DNA of 64,000 bases. It comes from Istiophorus platypterus. Its lineage: Eukaryota; Chordata; Actinopteri; Istiophoriformes; Istiophoridae. Numbering within the stretch: position 1 is the first letter of the stretch; every line of letters begins with the position of its first letter. The stretch lies in NCBI GenBank assembly GCA_016859345.1, contig CM029128.1, positions 19,676,104 to 19,740,103 of the forward strand, given 5' to 3'. This document shows, in pieces, positions 13,651-27,311 of this stretch. The position numbers were made by a program, and so were the translations under genes. Below the pieces are notes generated by a model, which saw nothing but the letters and a program-made list of their open reading frames with translations, did not search any database and had not been told where the DNA came from.

Positions 13651-14040
13651 GTAGTACTCCAACCCTTTACTTAGGTGAAATTACCAATACAAACAACAAC
13701 GCAAAAATGTTCTGGTACAAGTAAAAGTCCTGCATTCAGAAAACTACTTGACTAAAATTAGCATCAAGGAGTAGTTATCAAAAAGTATTGGAAATAAAAG
13801 TACTAATTATGCACAATGGCCCCTTTCAGAGTGTTTGGTTATGGACCCCAAGGATCCTGAAAGTTGTTTTATTAATGTATTTATTATATATTATATATTC
13901 TATTTTTTTCAATGAATTATAAAGTAGAATAAATTAGAAATACTCTAGTAAAGAACTAATACTTCAGAATGGCACTTAAGTAGACAACTTTTTTTAGAGT
14001 TTAAGGATTTAAGATCAAGATACTTTTTACACTGTAAAAA
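13651..14040 (+). repeat. Diverged teleost repeat (AAGTAAAAGTCCTGCATTC type)
   Basis: Contains CAAGTAAAAGTCCTGCATTC, AAGTACTAATTATGCACAAT, GGCCCCTTTCAGAGTG and recurring TACTTAAGTA/AAGTACT words. I know these from an abundant non-coding fish repeat. The edges are uncertain, and no inverted ends could be confirmed. Confidence 0.5.
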
Positions 14041-14681
14041 AGTAAAACTTCAATTCATAATGTAACAGAGACACAGTCTTTTAATTATCTTTATCCCTAT
14101 ATACCTATATATCTTTCATATCTGTGCAGCTATTTCTTGTTACTTATCAGATGATTATGAAGGTAGGTTTTAGAAACTCCCACAGACCTGACCCCCCACC
14201 CCCCCCCCCCATTGACTGGAGATCCTTGGACAATGACTGACTGACTCAGCCATAACCTCATTCACCCCAGACTGGTCTCTGTACTGTCCCATGGTTTGGG
14301 AAGTTATACATTTTTAGACATGTCATGAGTCCATCTGTGAGATTCAGAAAAAGACGGAATGTACATACAGTACATGCTTTGTCATTCACCACTGACCACA
14401 ACAACACTGCTGAACTCTGCCTCCCATGACTAGTTAGCACATGTATAATAATATGACAGAATGAGCGATGCTGTGATATTTTTAATTTATTTCTGTTCCA
14501 AAAGGCAGAAGTTGTTTTTTTTTTTAACAAATTTATGATCTATGATTTCTTGCTCTCCATGAACGATCCACTGAAAAAACTGGCAGTGCAGTTATTACTA
14601 TGTAAAAAGCAGAGAGATGTGATTCTGTTTCTGAACCCTGTCTCCTACCAATTACGTTTGTATGCATTATTAAACAAGTTT

Positions 14682-14722
14682 GGGCCAGTACAGTGGTGCA
14701 GTGGTTGGCACTGTCAGAATAC
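14682..14722 (+). repeat. Short repeat remnant (GGTGCAGTGGTTGGCACTGTC)
   Basis: CAGTGGTGCAGTGGTTGGCA followed by CTGTC is close to the start of a widespread fish repeat ('ggtggtgcagtggttagcactgtc'). The rest of that repeat is not recognisable here. Confidence 0.4.
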
Positions 14723-15315
14723 TTTGCAATCAGTATCTTCCAAGGTCACTTCCAGGAATCTCCTCTTGGAAATGTTTTACCAGGGCTTCAACTTTAGGGA
14801 CGAAATGGAAAAAACAACCTGCAAATTCTCCTTGACGATGCCTTTTAACTTTTAATCAACAAGGTCTCAAGTTTCAATGGGTTCGGTGGCATGGACTCAA
14901 AGGGCAAAAGATGTGTTAGGAGTGTTGGGAGTGACTGAGGGCAGCAAATAGTCCTAAATATGGAGGGAAGAGCCCAAAGGACAGTTTACATATTCTCAGA
15001 ATTTTGCAGTTTCCCTTTCAAATTGGTGAACTAACAATGCAGATGGTCAGGAAAATGGTAAAGTAGGGGAGAAAACTAAAAAGAAACTTTCATTCCATCT
15101 ATCAATTTATACAAAGAGGAATTGTGACCTTCCTCTGTCCAATAGCCTAAAGCAAAGCACAGCAAGGACTCAGAACCACACACTTCCAGCATTGAGAGAA
15201 AGCAGACCCCAGGCAGAGGAAATCAATCAAGCTGAAGTTTGAAAGCTGGAGGAGGAAGGGTGAAAGTCAAGGCTGTTGAACTTGAATCGCAAGGAGCTTG
15301 GAGAAAGTGGAGACT

Positions 15316-15355
15316 GTTGCAAAGTTGCAAAGTTGCAAAGTTGCAAAGTTGCAAA
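15316..15355. repeat. GTTGCAAA octamer tandem repeat, 5 copies
   Basis: Five exact, contiguous GTTGCAAA units. The reading frames across it on both strands are repeat-driven and not genes. Confidence 0.97.
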
Positions 15356-17012
15356 ACAACCACTGTATCGGATGCAGGTACAACCTCCTCTGCCACTTTT
15401 CCATTGTTACTAAGCATGGAGCTGACAGCACTGAAAACTTGATAGATGTGAAGATGACTGGCTGGGTACAGAATTCCTCTATCATCACTTTGACATCCAG
15501 CATAAAACCAAAGATTATTTCTTAGTTGTGTTTATATGTTCCTTTTGGGGAAAAAGCAATGAGACCAATATTTATGTTTGAGAGAAAATTTGTGACAATG
15601 AAAAAAAAAGGTTTTTCTTGACAGGTAATTTCTCATAACAAAATGGCCACTAAAGGGAAAAGAAGTGGATCCAGGACCCTGGTTTTATGGTCCAGGTGGG
15701 TGTTGGTATTTACTGAGGTGGACATGAAGACCATAGTTCTGTGGTTGCATCAGACATTGTAAATTGTTCATCATGACATCTAATTACCTAATTTATTCAT
15801 AGGCCAATCACAACCTACAATTGAACCAAGCTGATCATGAACACAGTGAGAACATTGCAAAGAGTGAGGAGGTGTGTTTTGATATTCTATATGAAATATG
15901 CACCTTCTATACATCCAGTAACTGATATTGGATTTTTAGGACTGTTCCTGAGTCAGAATATTCCAATTGCCAGTCCTTACAAAATATATGAGTTTTCAGG
16001 GGGTGGGCATGTACGTCTGTACTTTTATGTGCTCAAGGTTCTAATCTTACAAACTTTTCTATCTTCTATCTGTGGGTCCTAGTGAACATTTTCAAGCCTC
16101 CTTCTCCAAAGTGTGACGAGAGAGGCTGGGAACCAAAAATTTAGAACAATAAATGAGCTTAATTGCTTGTCTGCCCAAGCCTGCATCGCCAGCCAACACC
16201 GGGCCCCAGTCAGAACTTTATGAGGAAGAGGCACTTGCCCAGTTTCCTAGGCAGAAGGTGGGCTGTGAGGTTGGCCTGTGCAGTATTTAGCTATTGATCT
16301 GTTTTTCTGTAACTGATGGGATTACAAGAAGTGCTATTTCTTATGAGGTTATGAATAAAAATCTACTGCACAAAGCCCACAACTACCTAAAATTTATGCG
16401 GTTTGCAGCACATACCATATGTATTCAAGCAATTTACCAGGCCCTACTACATTAAATTGAATGTGTAAATTGATTTAATAACTTTATTTCATTAAACCAC
16501 ACATGAATATTATACAAAAGAACAAATTAGGACCACTGGGTTCCTTTAAAGATTTATTCATAAAAGCTTAAAAACAGCAAAGCAGGGTCTACTGAAGTAA
16601 CTTCAGCCTTGACTGCACATACTTTGATTTTTGTGAGCTGTGAGTCTGTTGAGCTGTACTTTGCTGAGTCATTTCAAAGTCCCAGTTCATCCTGTGTATC
16701 ATATTTCCTTGAATCACTTGTTCCATCCATCTAGTGATGGAAACTTTGCTTTTTACTGCCTGCACCACAAAGGGTGGAAAAACTAGACCATTGTCTCTTA
16801 AGAGTGTCTGTCGTGGTAGAACCCGTTTCACAGAAATGCTGATACGCTATCAATTGTTACTGAATGCAATTATTGATGAACAAAATATTGGTGTTTAATT
16901 AACTAAAGCTAAGCTTGCTAGGTGGTCAGAAAAAGATCCTACAGGAGGAAAGCAGCCTTCAAACCTGTACCTAACAAAGCCTTCACACTCATTTGCATGA
17001 TCGTTCACTCAA

Positions 17013-17042
17013 CCAATCAGAGAGGCTGACCTCTCCGATTGG
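17013..17042. repeat. Compact hairpin with CCAAT arms
   Basis: CCAATCAGAGAGG and CCTCTCCGATTGG form a 13-base-pair inverted repeat with one mismatch around a CTGA loop. It places two CCAAT motifs in opposite orientation, about 15 bases after an ATTTGCAT octamer at 16991-16998. Confidence 0.85.
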
Positions 17043-18260
17043 GTTTGAATAACCTACATCTAATCATGCGTGCAGGGTCACGGGACATGAATCTGGTGAC
17101 TTTAGACTTGTAAAAATGACTTCAAAGTTGACTTGAAAGTCAACGACCCATGACAACCTCAGCACCCAGTCATCCACCTCATCTCCACGTAGTAGGACAC
17201 AGTGTTGCATAGCCCTGTGGTCCAGATCAGAAAAGTTATGACCCTCATAATCTTGTGCTGCAAAAAATGAAAATGAATGAAATAACGACTATGAGGGTAG
17301 AAGGCTCATAGATTCACTTATTGTGAACAGTGTAGGACACTTTTCATACACATTTCCTAATTTTTGGATAATGGAGGAGAACAGTGATCCAAAATACATA
17401 GACCAAGAGTATTTAATGGGTACATAGACTAAACAATGAAAAACCTCTGAATAAGCTCTGTTTCAATGAAAAACATCTGTGCTCATGCATGAAAGTGTGA
17501 AGTGTATGCTTGTTTTTTGCATTTCTACATTTCTGTGTCCACACATCCATGTACATGGGCAGGGGGGTAAGTGTAAGCATATATTTTGTTTAAACATGAA
17601 CTTCCTGTACATGTGTGAACATGTGATTACATGATAACATACATGTGTTTCAGTTGTAATTTAAAAACTGTTTGGGGGAAGTTCTTCTACATCTGAACTA
17701 ACACTAACACAGCTCTCTGAGACTCCAGGTCTCACTGGACCAACCTACAGTAATTACAGACTAGCTGGCAGTAGGAGGCTGGCACTCCCACTCAGCGAGC
17801 CCAGCTAAGAGGCCCTGTTTCTGTGGGGTGGAAGTAACCTTACATGGGCACTCTTCTGGACCTGTGGCCACAGGCCTGCGTCTGTGGTTCACTGGAGCTG
17901 CTGGCCTACAGTAACCTGAATCTGTGGCTACGTGAACACACAGAGAAAGACGTGCAATGAGTAATGGAGGTGAGGAGCGGGTGATAGCACTGCTCCCAAC
18001 TCTCCTTGCACTGCAAAAAAAAGCAAAAAAATTTATATATCACTTTGGGGAAAAACATAATAACATAATTTGCAAATTGGTTCACAAATGGTCAGTCATC
18101 ACTTGGTCTGTCACTGCAAAACAGCTTTTTAAAGGCTTGACATTTTGTACAAATATTTATGGTTCCTACAAGGTAAATCCTAAAGGCTTTAGTGTTCTCT
18201 TAATTTATCTAGACCCATATCCACTTGCCAAACATTAGATTTCATGACAAGACACAACTG

Positions 18261-18392
18261 ATCAATTTTCTAAACCACTTATTCCTTCTAGGTTGAAGGG
18301 AGACTTTCCCTATTAACACTGGGTGAGAGGCTAGTTTATCAACGTGATAATACAGATAGACTCACATCACAAATAAATTTAGTCTCCAAGCT
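18261..18392 (+). repeat. Degenerate teleost repeat remnant
   Basis: TTTCTAAACCACTTATTCCT, then AACACTGGGTGAGAGGC, then GACTCACATCAC and AAATTTAGTCTCC resemble a very common fish repeat with the same phrases in order ('ctataccgcttat', 'cattgggcgagaggcgggg', 'cactcacattcacacc', 'aatttagagtcacc'). It lies just before the Tc1 fossil. Confidence 0.5.
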
Positions 18393-18447
18393 TCATGATT
18401 TGAGGCTGCTTCGCCACATCTGGGCCCTGACTGTTCATATTCCCCGG

Positions 18448-18580
18448 TTTATCAAGGTATCTTAGAGGATAATCTCAGGGCGACTGTCCACCAGCTTTAC
18501 CTCAGTAGAAGTTGGGTGATGCAGCAAGACCATGACCCTAAACATCAAAGTATATCTACTACAGCAGCACTTCAAACACA
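18448..18580 (+). pseudogene. Tc1/mariner-type transposase fossil
   Basis: A + frame reads YQGILEDNLRATVHQLYLSR and continues SWVMQQDHDPKHQS. Tc1-like transposases have Y-Q-x-I-L-E-x-N and then the hallmark QQDNDPKH, whose Asp is the second catalytic residue of the DDE triad. Only this core piece is recognisable; the rest is eroded and no terminal inverted repeats were found. Confidence 0.7.
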
Positions 18581-20013
18581 GAAAATCCATGGAACCACTA
18601 TTGTGTCAGTAGACATTAATTCTTGTCCTGGTAATGAGATGATACATAAAATTATGTTGTACTGGATAAACAAGCATTTTTGGGTATTAGCATATTAACT
18701 AACCTCAACCTGTTTAAATACCAAAAGGGAAGACACCCAGTCCATAATGCTACATACAAAATCTCTGCCCTGGCAGCAGGAACAAACTGGGCATATGTGA
18801 ACATAAACAAATGGAATACCAACAATAAAAGTCCACTTTTCCTCTCCGATGTGGAACTGAGAGAATCAACAGTATGTAGAGAGGCAGAGGAGAAGAGAGA
18901 GGGGAGAGGAGAGGAAAAAAGAGAGAAAGAATAAATTAAAGAAACATGGGAAAACATGGAGAGAAAGAACAAACACAGGGAAAATCTATATATACCATGC
19001 TTTCCATGTTTTGTCATGTTGCTGAACAGATGATGATATGTTTTCCATCGACTGGAATGAGCTCCATCTTTTAAATCCTCACCTTTGTTTATACAAGAGG
19101 GCGATTCAGACCCTCTGTGTCGTCAGCAGAGGTTTGGGTCAGACAAGGGGGAAGAGGTTCCTCCCAAAGATACTCCACTGAATAAACGTTTTCTTAAAGA
19201 TGTCACATAATAGTTCGGTTGTTATTTTTATAAAATTACAAGGATTTTCACGTTATTTTGAATGTCATCATTATGTGAGTAGCAGTAACGTCTGCAACTA
19301 AAATTAAATTCCCTGGAAGGTCTATTTATACTCCAGACGTCATTTTGTGGATGTTAAGTGTGATTCTTTTCCAAGCAGTACAGAGAAGTACAGTAATAAG
19401 GGTGTGAACGTTTAAAGCTCAGTGGCTTTGTCTCTCAAAAAAAATCCAGCAATTAAAGAAATTTTTTTTTTTTGCATCCCTGTTGCTCATTAACACTTTA
19501 CTGCAGCAGTATGAGAAAAACTTGTTCTGGCAAAAATATCGGGAAAAAAAACGGTCACAAACTCTTAGTTTCAACACAATATTTTTCCCACAACCACATC
19601 AGAACCTTCAATATGACATCTTCAAACCCGCAAGAGGCAGATTTGATCCACATCCACCAGCAAATTCAATTTATGGTATTCACAAGGTCAAATAGAAATC
19701 AAAAAGCAGAATAAGCAATATGCTACAATATTACAAATATATACAGGTGGTTAATATCTGAATAACTAAGAGTCAGTCTCCTCTGGACCAATCAGAGCAG
19801 AACCCTATAATCCTGTCTAATACTCTTATATAGGGACAACTCATTCCTAAGAAAAATATTATATAAGAACATCTCGAATCAAATACATTGCAAAGATTCA
19901 GTAAAATATAATTCATGAATTACAAAAAATAAAACAAAATTTAGAAACATCATGATCAGGAAAAACTAATACATCGACTGCTTCACTGATGTTGACATAG
20001 AAGAGTATTATAT

Positions 20014-20032
20014 GGAGAGAGAGAGAGAGACT

Positions 20033-20066
<34 letters not shown>

Positions 20067-20093
20067 CAGAGACAGAGAGAGAGGGAGAGAGGC
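20014..20093. repeat. (GA)n / (GACA)n microsatellite
   Basis: A GAGA run that becomes irregular GAGACAGAGACA units. Confidence 0.93.
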
Positions 20094-20194
20094 AGCTAAA
20101 TAAACACTTTTTTAATGTCAGGTCTGCATTTGGACCCGTGAACGGCCAGAGGAGAAGTTAGGTGGGTGCCACGTACATCCGCCAGCTACAATTA

Positions 20195-20207
20195 TTGTGT
20201 GTATGTG

Positions 20208-20247
<40 letters not shown>

Positions 20248-20248
20248 T
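20195..20248. repeat. (GT)n microsatellite
   Basis: GT array with TATG and GCG interruptions at its start. Confidence 0.95.
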
Positions 20249-23200
20249 GAGGATTAAGATGAGACCACACAGATTGAGGTGACGGTTAATTAATGTTTTC
20301 ATATTGTAATGTTTGAGATCTGGTCTTAAACATTAAAACTAAGACATCAGCTAAGATAGATCAGCTGCAGATGAGAAACACAGGAGCTTGTGTAACTAAG
20401 CTTCTCAGATCAACAATCATTTGGATCATCAATCTTCCTTTACTTTCCATCACATTAATCTGGTAATTATGGCATTTATATTATTATCTGATTTATGCAG
20501 TGCAGAGCGAGAGCTTTTCAGGGATTATTCCTTCTTCATGCTAGACACAGACGTATGTCTTGGTCACGCTATAATGGTGTTTACAGAATAAACTCCGCAT
20601 GTAAAAGTTTTATTAGAGGAAACGTTTTCTTTTCTTGGTGGATTTAATTGGGTTTTTCCATTTTATTCAATGCTGTACTGGCTCAGAGATTGTCTGGCTT
20701 TTCTAGTTGGGATTTGGCTCGTTTCTCTAAAAAGTTTTAGCAAAGCTTGTAAAAATCAGTTTCAAAGAGAGAGAGAGGCAGAGAGGAAACAGTGAGGGCG
20801 ACAAAGGGACAGAAGGAGACGTGAAAAAGGAGAGAAGGACAGTTATACTTCTGCTCCTCCACAGTTCACAGGGGAATGCTGCACTTCTCACTTAAATAAA
20901 ATTCTAACAGTTACAGTTGCTTGTTACTTTGACATTATGTACAAAACCGACTTATAACTTACTTACTTATTGATTATTAAAGCTCCTGCATGCTGAGACG
21001 GTGATGTCACTGATTAGACTGACTTTAGTTTTATGCTGAGATTTATGAAAGTTACATCTCCCTTTATACCAACAAGTGTGATAAAGTTGTAAGTCTATAA
21101 GAAAACTAACAGTAGTGCAACTGCAGACTCACATTAATTAATTTTAATTTTTTTTGTCTTGTTACTCAAGATAATAACTTGTTGTCCCTGGAGACATACT
21201 TGATATACCGACATCTTACTCCATAATCAACTCTGTTATTTAATACTCTTAAATCATGTGTAAGGAGTACATTTATAACCTCACGGTGGATCTAGGAAAC
21301 AACAGGGTAATCACAGAAGTCATTTGGGCTACAAAAAAAAAATATTGTCCTGAAATTCGCCATTTGCCAGAGTAGGAATCCTCCCAGAAAATATCTTTAC
21401 AGTGATCTTTTATCATATTACTCTCGTAAAAAATTATTTATATCTCTTTTGTTTTTTGTTTCGATGCATTTAATATTTTATTATTTTATATTCTCTTACT
21501 ATTTTAATGCTTTGTTGTTGTCGTCTGTTCAAGTTTTTGTTTTGTTTTTTTGATAAGAGTTGTGCGATTTGACAGTGAACCTCTTGAGTTCTACCTATAA
21601 CAACCAGCCCATCACTGATTTATGTTACATCTATTGCACTGTACATATTGCCATCCCTGTCTAGTTTGTCTGAATGAATCAGCTCCAACATCATATCTTG
21701 ACTGTTTTGACCTTCTAAAAAAGCCTGATAACTGTCAGCTGAGCATTAACAGAGAGATCTGTATGATGTTACATTGAAGCTGCGGACACAGACTGTGCGA
21801 TACATATAGTTCACTACTAGATGGTGCCATTGTTTACTCCTGGATTTGAACTTTCATGATTTGTTGACTACCCTTGATCAGGAATTCTAATTGTTTTGAC
21901 TCTGTGCTATCTTCGCCAGGGGAGGGCAGCATCCTCCTTCTCAGCCACAGCTCCTACATGCTCTCAGTCACCTGCTTAAACATAACTAGGTGCATTTAAA
22001 TATTGATTCAAAAACAAAATTGTTTCTATCTCAAGACAATAACCTATTTCCACTATACACATTTTTCAAACTCAAATCACAGACTTTTTTTTTTAACAGT
22101 GAGAGGTTCAACAAGTATGAAAGTACTTTTTGACTTATTGGAAAGATTTCTTCTTCCAAAGTGAATTTTCCCTCTGATCTCCTTCCCCTCTCTGTTTGTA
22201 GCAGGGAAGCACCTTGAGGAAGAACACTGAGCAATAACATGGAAGTGTGGGATCAAATTCCAGCGGGTAAAGAGGAAATTAATTTAATAACAGCAGGTTT
22301 TGTTGTTTCACCCAAGAACTGAAACAAGAAAACACAATTTTATCCCAATAACCAATGGATATCAACGCTATCGAGTTTTATTTATGATTCGAAGACAAAA
22401 AAAAAAAAAAAACCCAAAACATTTTGACCTTGATGACTAGTAAAGTGCTGCACATGAACCTGTGTAATGACTTCATCTTTCTTTCTAATCATAAATCTGA
22501 TTTAAGAAAAATTGATATTGACCGTAAGATTTAGAAGCATTCTTTTACAATTGCATTTTAAGGATGACATTTCATTTCTCTGGGGGCAGTAGTGCTACAT
22601 ATTTATTTAGGCAGTGAAAAAAAGGCAGAAGACATATGGTACGGAGAGAAAAGAGAACAGTGCAAAAAAACTGTGCAAAGACAAGAAAGCAATGTAAAGA
22701 GTCAGTGCAAGGATGTGTTACCAAGGTAAAAGCTGGATTCTCATTTAGGTAGAGCGTTTGTGGTGAAGCGGATTTCTGCATTTGAAGATCCTGGACTCAT
22801 ATGTAAGACACTTTAAGGTCTAGTATTTGTAGATGTGAATTTAAGGTGTGATATTCTTTCAAAAAAGACTTGCAGACATCCTTCCCACCACATTAGTAAC
22901 TCACTGGAAAAACTGCTTACTGCAGACTGTTCCTTACAGGGATCTGGTTGACAAGTAAATATTGGATACACTAACCACGTATTCCATGCAAAATCTTTTG
23001 ATATACTACTTGTCTTTTCCTAATAGACATTGTAGGATTTGTTATTGCTGACTGAATTACAGTCTGTTTACTGATCTCATTTTTTCCTGGTCCTAGAAGT
23101 GTGACAACCATATACAGCAAAGATAATTTACAAAGGAGATCTCACATGTTGCCAGATTTACACTTGGTTAAAGTTATTGTTAAAAAGTCAACACGCCCAC

Positions 23201-26200
23201 CATTTATTTGAAATCATCAATTGACTTTTTCCATGTTTAAAGCCAGTTTCAGTATCAACAAATCACTTGCATGTGAAAGTATTTGCAAACAAGGTTGTGA
23301 AGCACTGATGCAAACAGGGCCATATAATATGTATCATGTTTCAAAACAATTTTGATGAAAAATAATCCCTGATTAGATGTTATCAGAGAATAAGAGGGAC
23401 ATTGTTTCTGTTGAAACTTTAAAATGTAGTTCTTATGTTTTGAGAAACACAAAATGAATTTACTTTGATTTTATTGAGGGTTAAGCATGAATGTCAGAGG
23501 TGGATGACCTTAACCACTCAAAAAAACAAAAACAAATGAGAGGTAATTGAGAAAAATGTGGGGAACTCAGGTGAACTGACTCATTTCATGCCACGTACTG
23601 TAAAAAAGATGGGAAAAAAAACTCAGAAAACTGAAACCTACTGAAGCAGAAAGATAGAAAGACAGCGAGCAAGAGCTGAAAGAAAAGAGCATCATCTAAA
23701 CAACAGAAAAGGAAGAGATGAGTCAGAGTCAGAGACAGAGAGACCGAGTGAGAGTCCATGCAGCTCGCTGGTGTGGTTCAATGTTTCCTGTTAGCGATAA
23801 TAATAGCGCTGTGTGTTCCTCTCTGTGAAGCGTGGGAGGAGGAGCTGAGATGTCACACGTGGGACGGTTGCTTGTTACTGTCACTACAGGGGAAACAGCA
23901 ACATCCCCTTTAACACACACAAATTAGCATACATATACACACACACAGTCACACTGGCCCTCTGCTCTGGCACACAAACACATTAATTATTGCATAGGTT
24001 CTTTGGAATCCCAGGTTGCACTGTTCCTGAAAGGACCATTATGCAATACTGTAAAGATTAACGTAAAGTTAAATGAACATAAGCTGAACTGTTGTTTAAT
24101 GTTTTAAATAGTCAAGACTGTAAATGTTTTGTGGGTTTAGAGCGAGTTTTTATTCAGGCCCTTCTGTTGTGAAGTTCCCTAGTTTTAGACCATCTGAAAA
24201 TATGGTCACCACTGAAGAAGAGCCTCATGTTTAAGGCCTTGGAGGCCACTGAGGGTTACACTTGTACAGCATGTTTGCAGGGACTGCTGGCTACCACTTC
24301 CAAAGTGGAAGATCATGGTTATACCACAGGACACATGAGTCGCGAGGGAAATGATACAACCTGCATTAGATCAAGTAGGAAACATCTGTTGCTTAGTTGA
24401 AGCAGTATCAAACCAGACAGATTATTCAATGAATTCTCAGGCCGCCAGGTGTAACTGCAGACAAAGAATTGCATCATACTCATAATACTTATAATCAGTT
24501 GCGGTAGAAGACAAGGAAAGTCCGAGGTATAATCACTTTGTTATGAAAAGCTGTCAGTCGAGCTCTGGTGTGGACCGAACACCCAGACTGAGACGACCTG
24601 AAAAAGGTGGATCTTAGTCCAACTGAAATCTAGTGCAGCTTGCTCGTGGTGTGAGGGCAAAGCAGACAAATCACAGCTCATCCGAGAGGTGGCTTTAGCA
24701 TGAATTCAAACAAAGCCATCTGTTGATAGAGGGAACTGGTGCGGAGGCGTAGAGACCCTATTTTTAACTGTGTGATGTGTCCCAATGTAAAGTCTACGGG
24801 CCAAGAAGGAACCTACGGTATCTCTGCATCAGGATGTTATCTTTCATGTAGTACTTTATGCAGTTCCTGTGATGAAAATATCAAACCAGTCTTGATGATG
24901 ACACAGTTGTTAATTCATAATATTATGGCTTAACACACCTCTTTTCTGTCCTGCTTACCTCTTTAGCATTATTCATTACAAGGAAGGTCCAGTGATGTTT
25001 GATGACATTTGATGACAAATGGGAGAAAAGGCCTCCCTCTGTGTACAAATGTCTTCTAAAATTAAGTCAAAATACAATATGAAGTTTCATCATTCTCTAT
25101 AAGCCAGGTCACGTGGGTATTCTTGTGTCGGCAGTCACGTTTCAGTTTATTGTTCGTACCAAACCTACAAGTAACTACAAAAACTGATTCCTGCACAATG
25201 GTTCACCAAGGAAATTATTCCTGGAAAAAAGGACATTCATCCTGAAATCGGATCCCTGTGTAGCGGGATTCGAAAATACAGACATTATTTTCCTATATAC
25301 AGTAGGAAGCCAGCTACTTGGTTAAAACTATGAAAAATAGTTACAGACAAACAGCCACAAATATGATGACAGTGGTGGAGGAGATCGCTTTGTTGTACAC
25401 GTTGTTGTAAGGTTGCCTAAATCAACACATTACTTTGAACATCATGAAAAATGTTGATTAATGGCTCCTAGTAAACACTATTGAAAATGATGTCACCAGG
25501 AGAGAAAAAAAAAACTCAAATTCAGAATCACATTCACTATTTGATTGATTAATGATTTTTTTGACTGGCTAGAACAGAATTTAGTTAAACATGAACGCAT
25601 ACACACACACGTCATAAACCTACACAGTCCTCTAAAAAAGTGACAGTATACAGATGGACAGATCGATAAGGAGATAAGTGGTCAAAGCAGCACCAAGCAG
25701 TCATTCTTCATACGCAGTATGTGGTTAGTTTGATTCAGTATGTCTTCAGGTCTATATGGAAACATGCACAAATATGTATGAAACTCTCCCCCCACCCACT
25801 CAAATGACCTAAGTCGGCACTAAACATATACCAAAATCTTAAAACCACATTTGAAACTTTTTTTCTTCAGATGTCATCATTTGTATCCAAGAGAAACTGG
25901 CTTTGGGAACTGAGGCTGGTCTTTAAAAACATGATGTCAGTATTTCCTTCATTCTAACTCTGACTGTTTATGTTGGTTCAGTCCTTAATTCCTCCCATTC
26001 AATATTCTATTTGCCTTTCTTCAACTTAATCAAGCTTGAAGACTATAGGTCTAGATTAATGCATCTTGTGCCTAAGATTTTATCATTCAGGCATTTTTAA
26101 ATTTGTGCCTTTAGGTCCATATTAAAAGGCTATTGTTTTTTATGTCTGTGTACAGTTTACTGGTGTTCAACAATAAACTGTCAACAAGGTCAACAAAACA

Positions 26201-27290
26201 GATGTGTGGTTCGGTCATACAGGGGCTGTCTTCATTAAATCACTGAGGACAGCTCAGTCCTTGGAAGTATGAATTTAATTAAAAGTACACCAAAAACTTG
26301 ACTTCTTCACAGGCACTTGAGACAGTTAAGACATTTAGCTTTATTACAGTCTCAGTACTAAATACACCGTAGGCAATTTTAATTATTTGTAGCATTTTGA
26401 TTTGTGAAATGGGAAAATCTATCTCACCATCTCCCTGCAGCTCAGGAAGGCTGTAATAATTATTTAATAGCAAGACTAAACAAATGTCTGTTAAATTCTG
26501 AGAAATTACTGGTAGATTGTACCATGGATGAATAAACACATTTTGGTATAAATCACGTATATATGTAGGCAGTCCCTAAACATTAAAAATGGTATCTGTG
26601 AAATGTCAGTGCTCTCACTTTTTGCGAAAATTGAGAGACCAATGCTATTTCTATCCATCTTTTCTCCTGCCTACAGTGCTCCAACACACACTACCCAGCT
26701 CCCCACATACCTACCACACATTCACACATACTCCTACAGAGTTTTGCAGTCTATCTCCCCAAGTCCCTATTTTCAGAAAAAAAACTGCAACATGCAAATC
26801 ACTCATTGCATGGTAACTCCCACACAAAGATTGAAAAAAGATAATAATACCAAGCAACAACATATTTACATATTGTTTTGTCATATATTAGAAACTTTCA
26901 TCTCAGCAGCAGCAGCAATGCCAACTCCCCCAAGGAAGTGGGGCAAACTGACTTAATTCCAATGTGAGTCAGTGGGAACCATCACTGTGAGAGTAAATGC
27001 TTTGAGTTTTGAGATTACATTAAAAATCTAAAGAGACTGTGCAGACTAGCTTTCAGCTGTTAAAGCATGAGCAAAAATAAATTATTTGATCCATGATAAT
27101 CTGTTCAAATGAAAATTACATGCAGTGCCTTGGGCTTTGGTCTAGACTCTAGACACATTGTTAGAATTAAAAAGACCTTCTTGGAAAGCACAGGCTTTAC
27201 TACTAACATCAATGATGGCTCTGTTCTAATCAAGTGTTCCAGTGAAGAGTGACAGTGAAACTGCATAAACTTTACCAGGCCCCTGAAAGC

Positions 27291-27311
27291 ATTTAAATTA
27301 AATTAAATTAA
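27291..27311. repeat. (TTAAA)n short tandem repeat
   Basis: ATTTAAATTAAATTAAATTA, a short pentamer repeat in non-coding sequence. Confidence 0.85.

Larger units (their letters stand above)
14046..18260. other. Gene-free stretch
   Basis: Contains a C-rich tract at 14192-14210, the GTTGCAAA repeat at 15316 and the CCAAT hairpin at 17013. The frames seen are short and unrecognised. Confidence 0.55.
18581..25000. other. Gene-free stretch
   Basis: A purine-rich run (18885-18930), GA and GT microsatellites at 20.0-20.25 kb and an A-run at 22397-22412. No coding exon could be supported on either strand. Confidence 0.5.
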
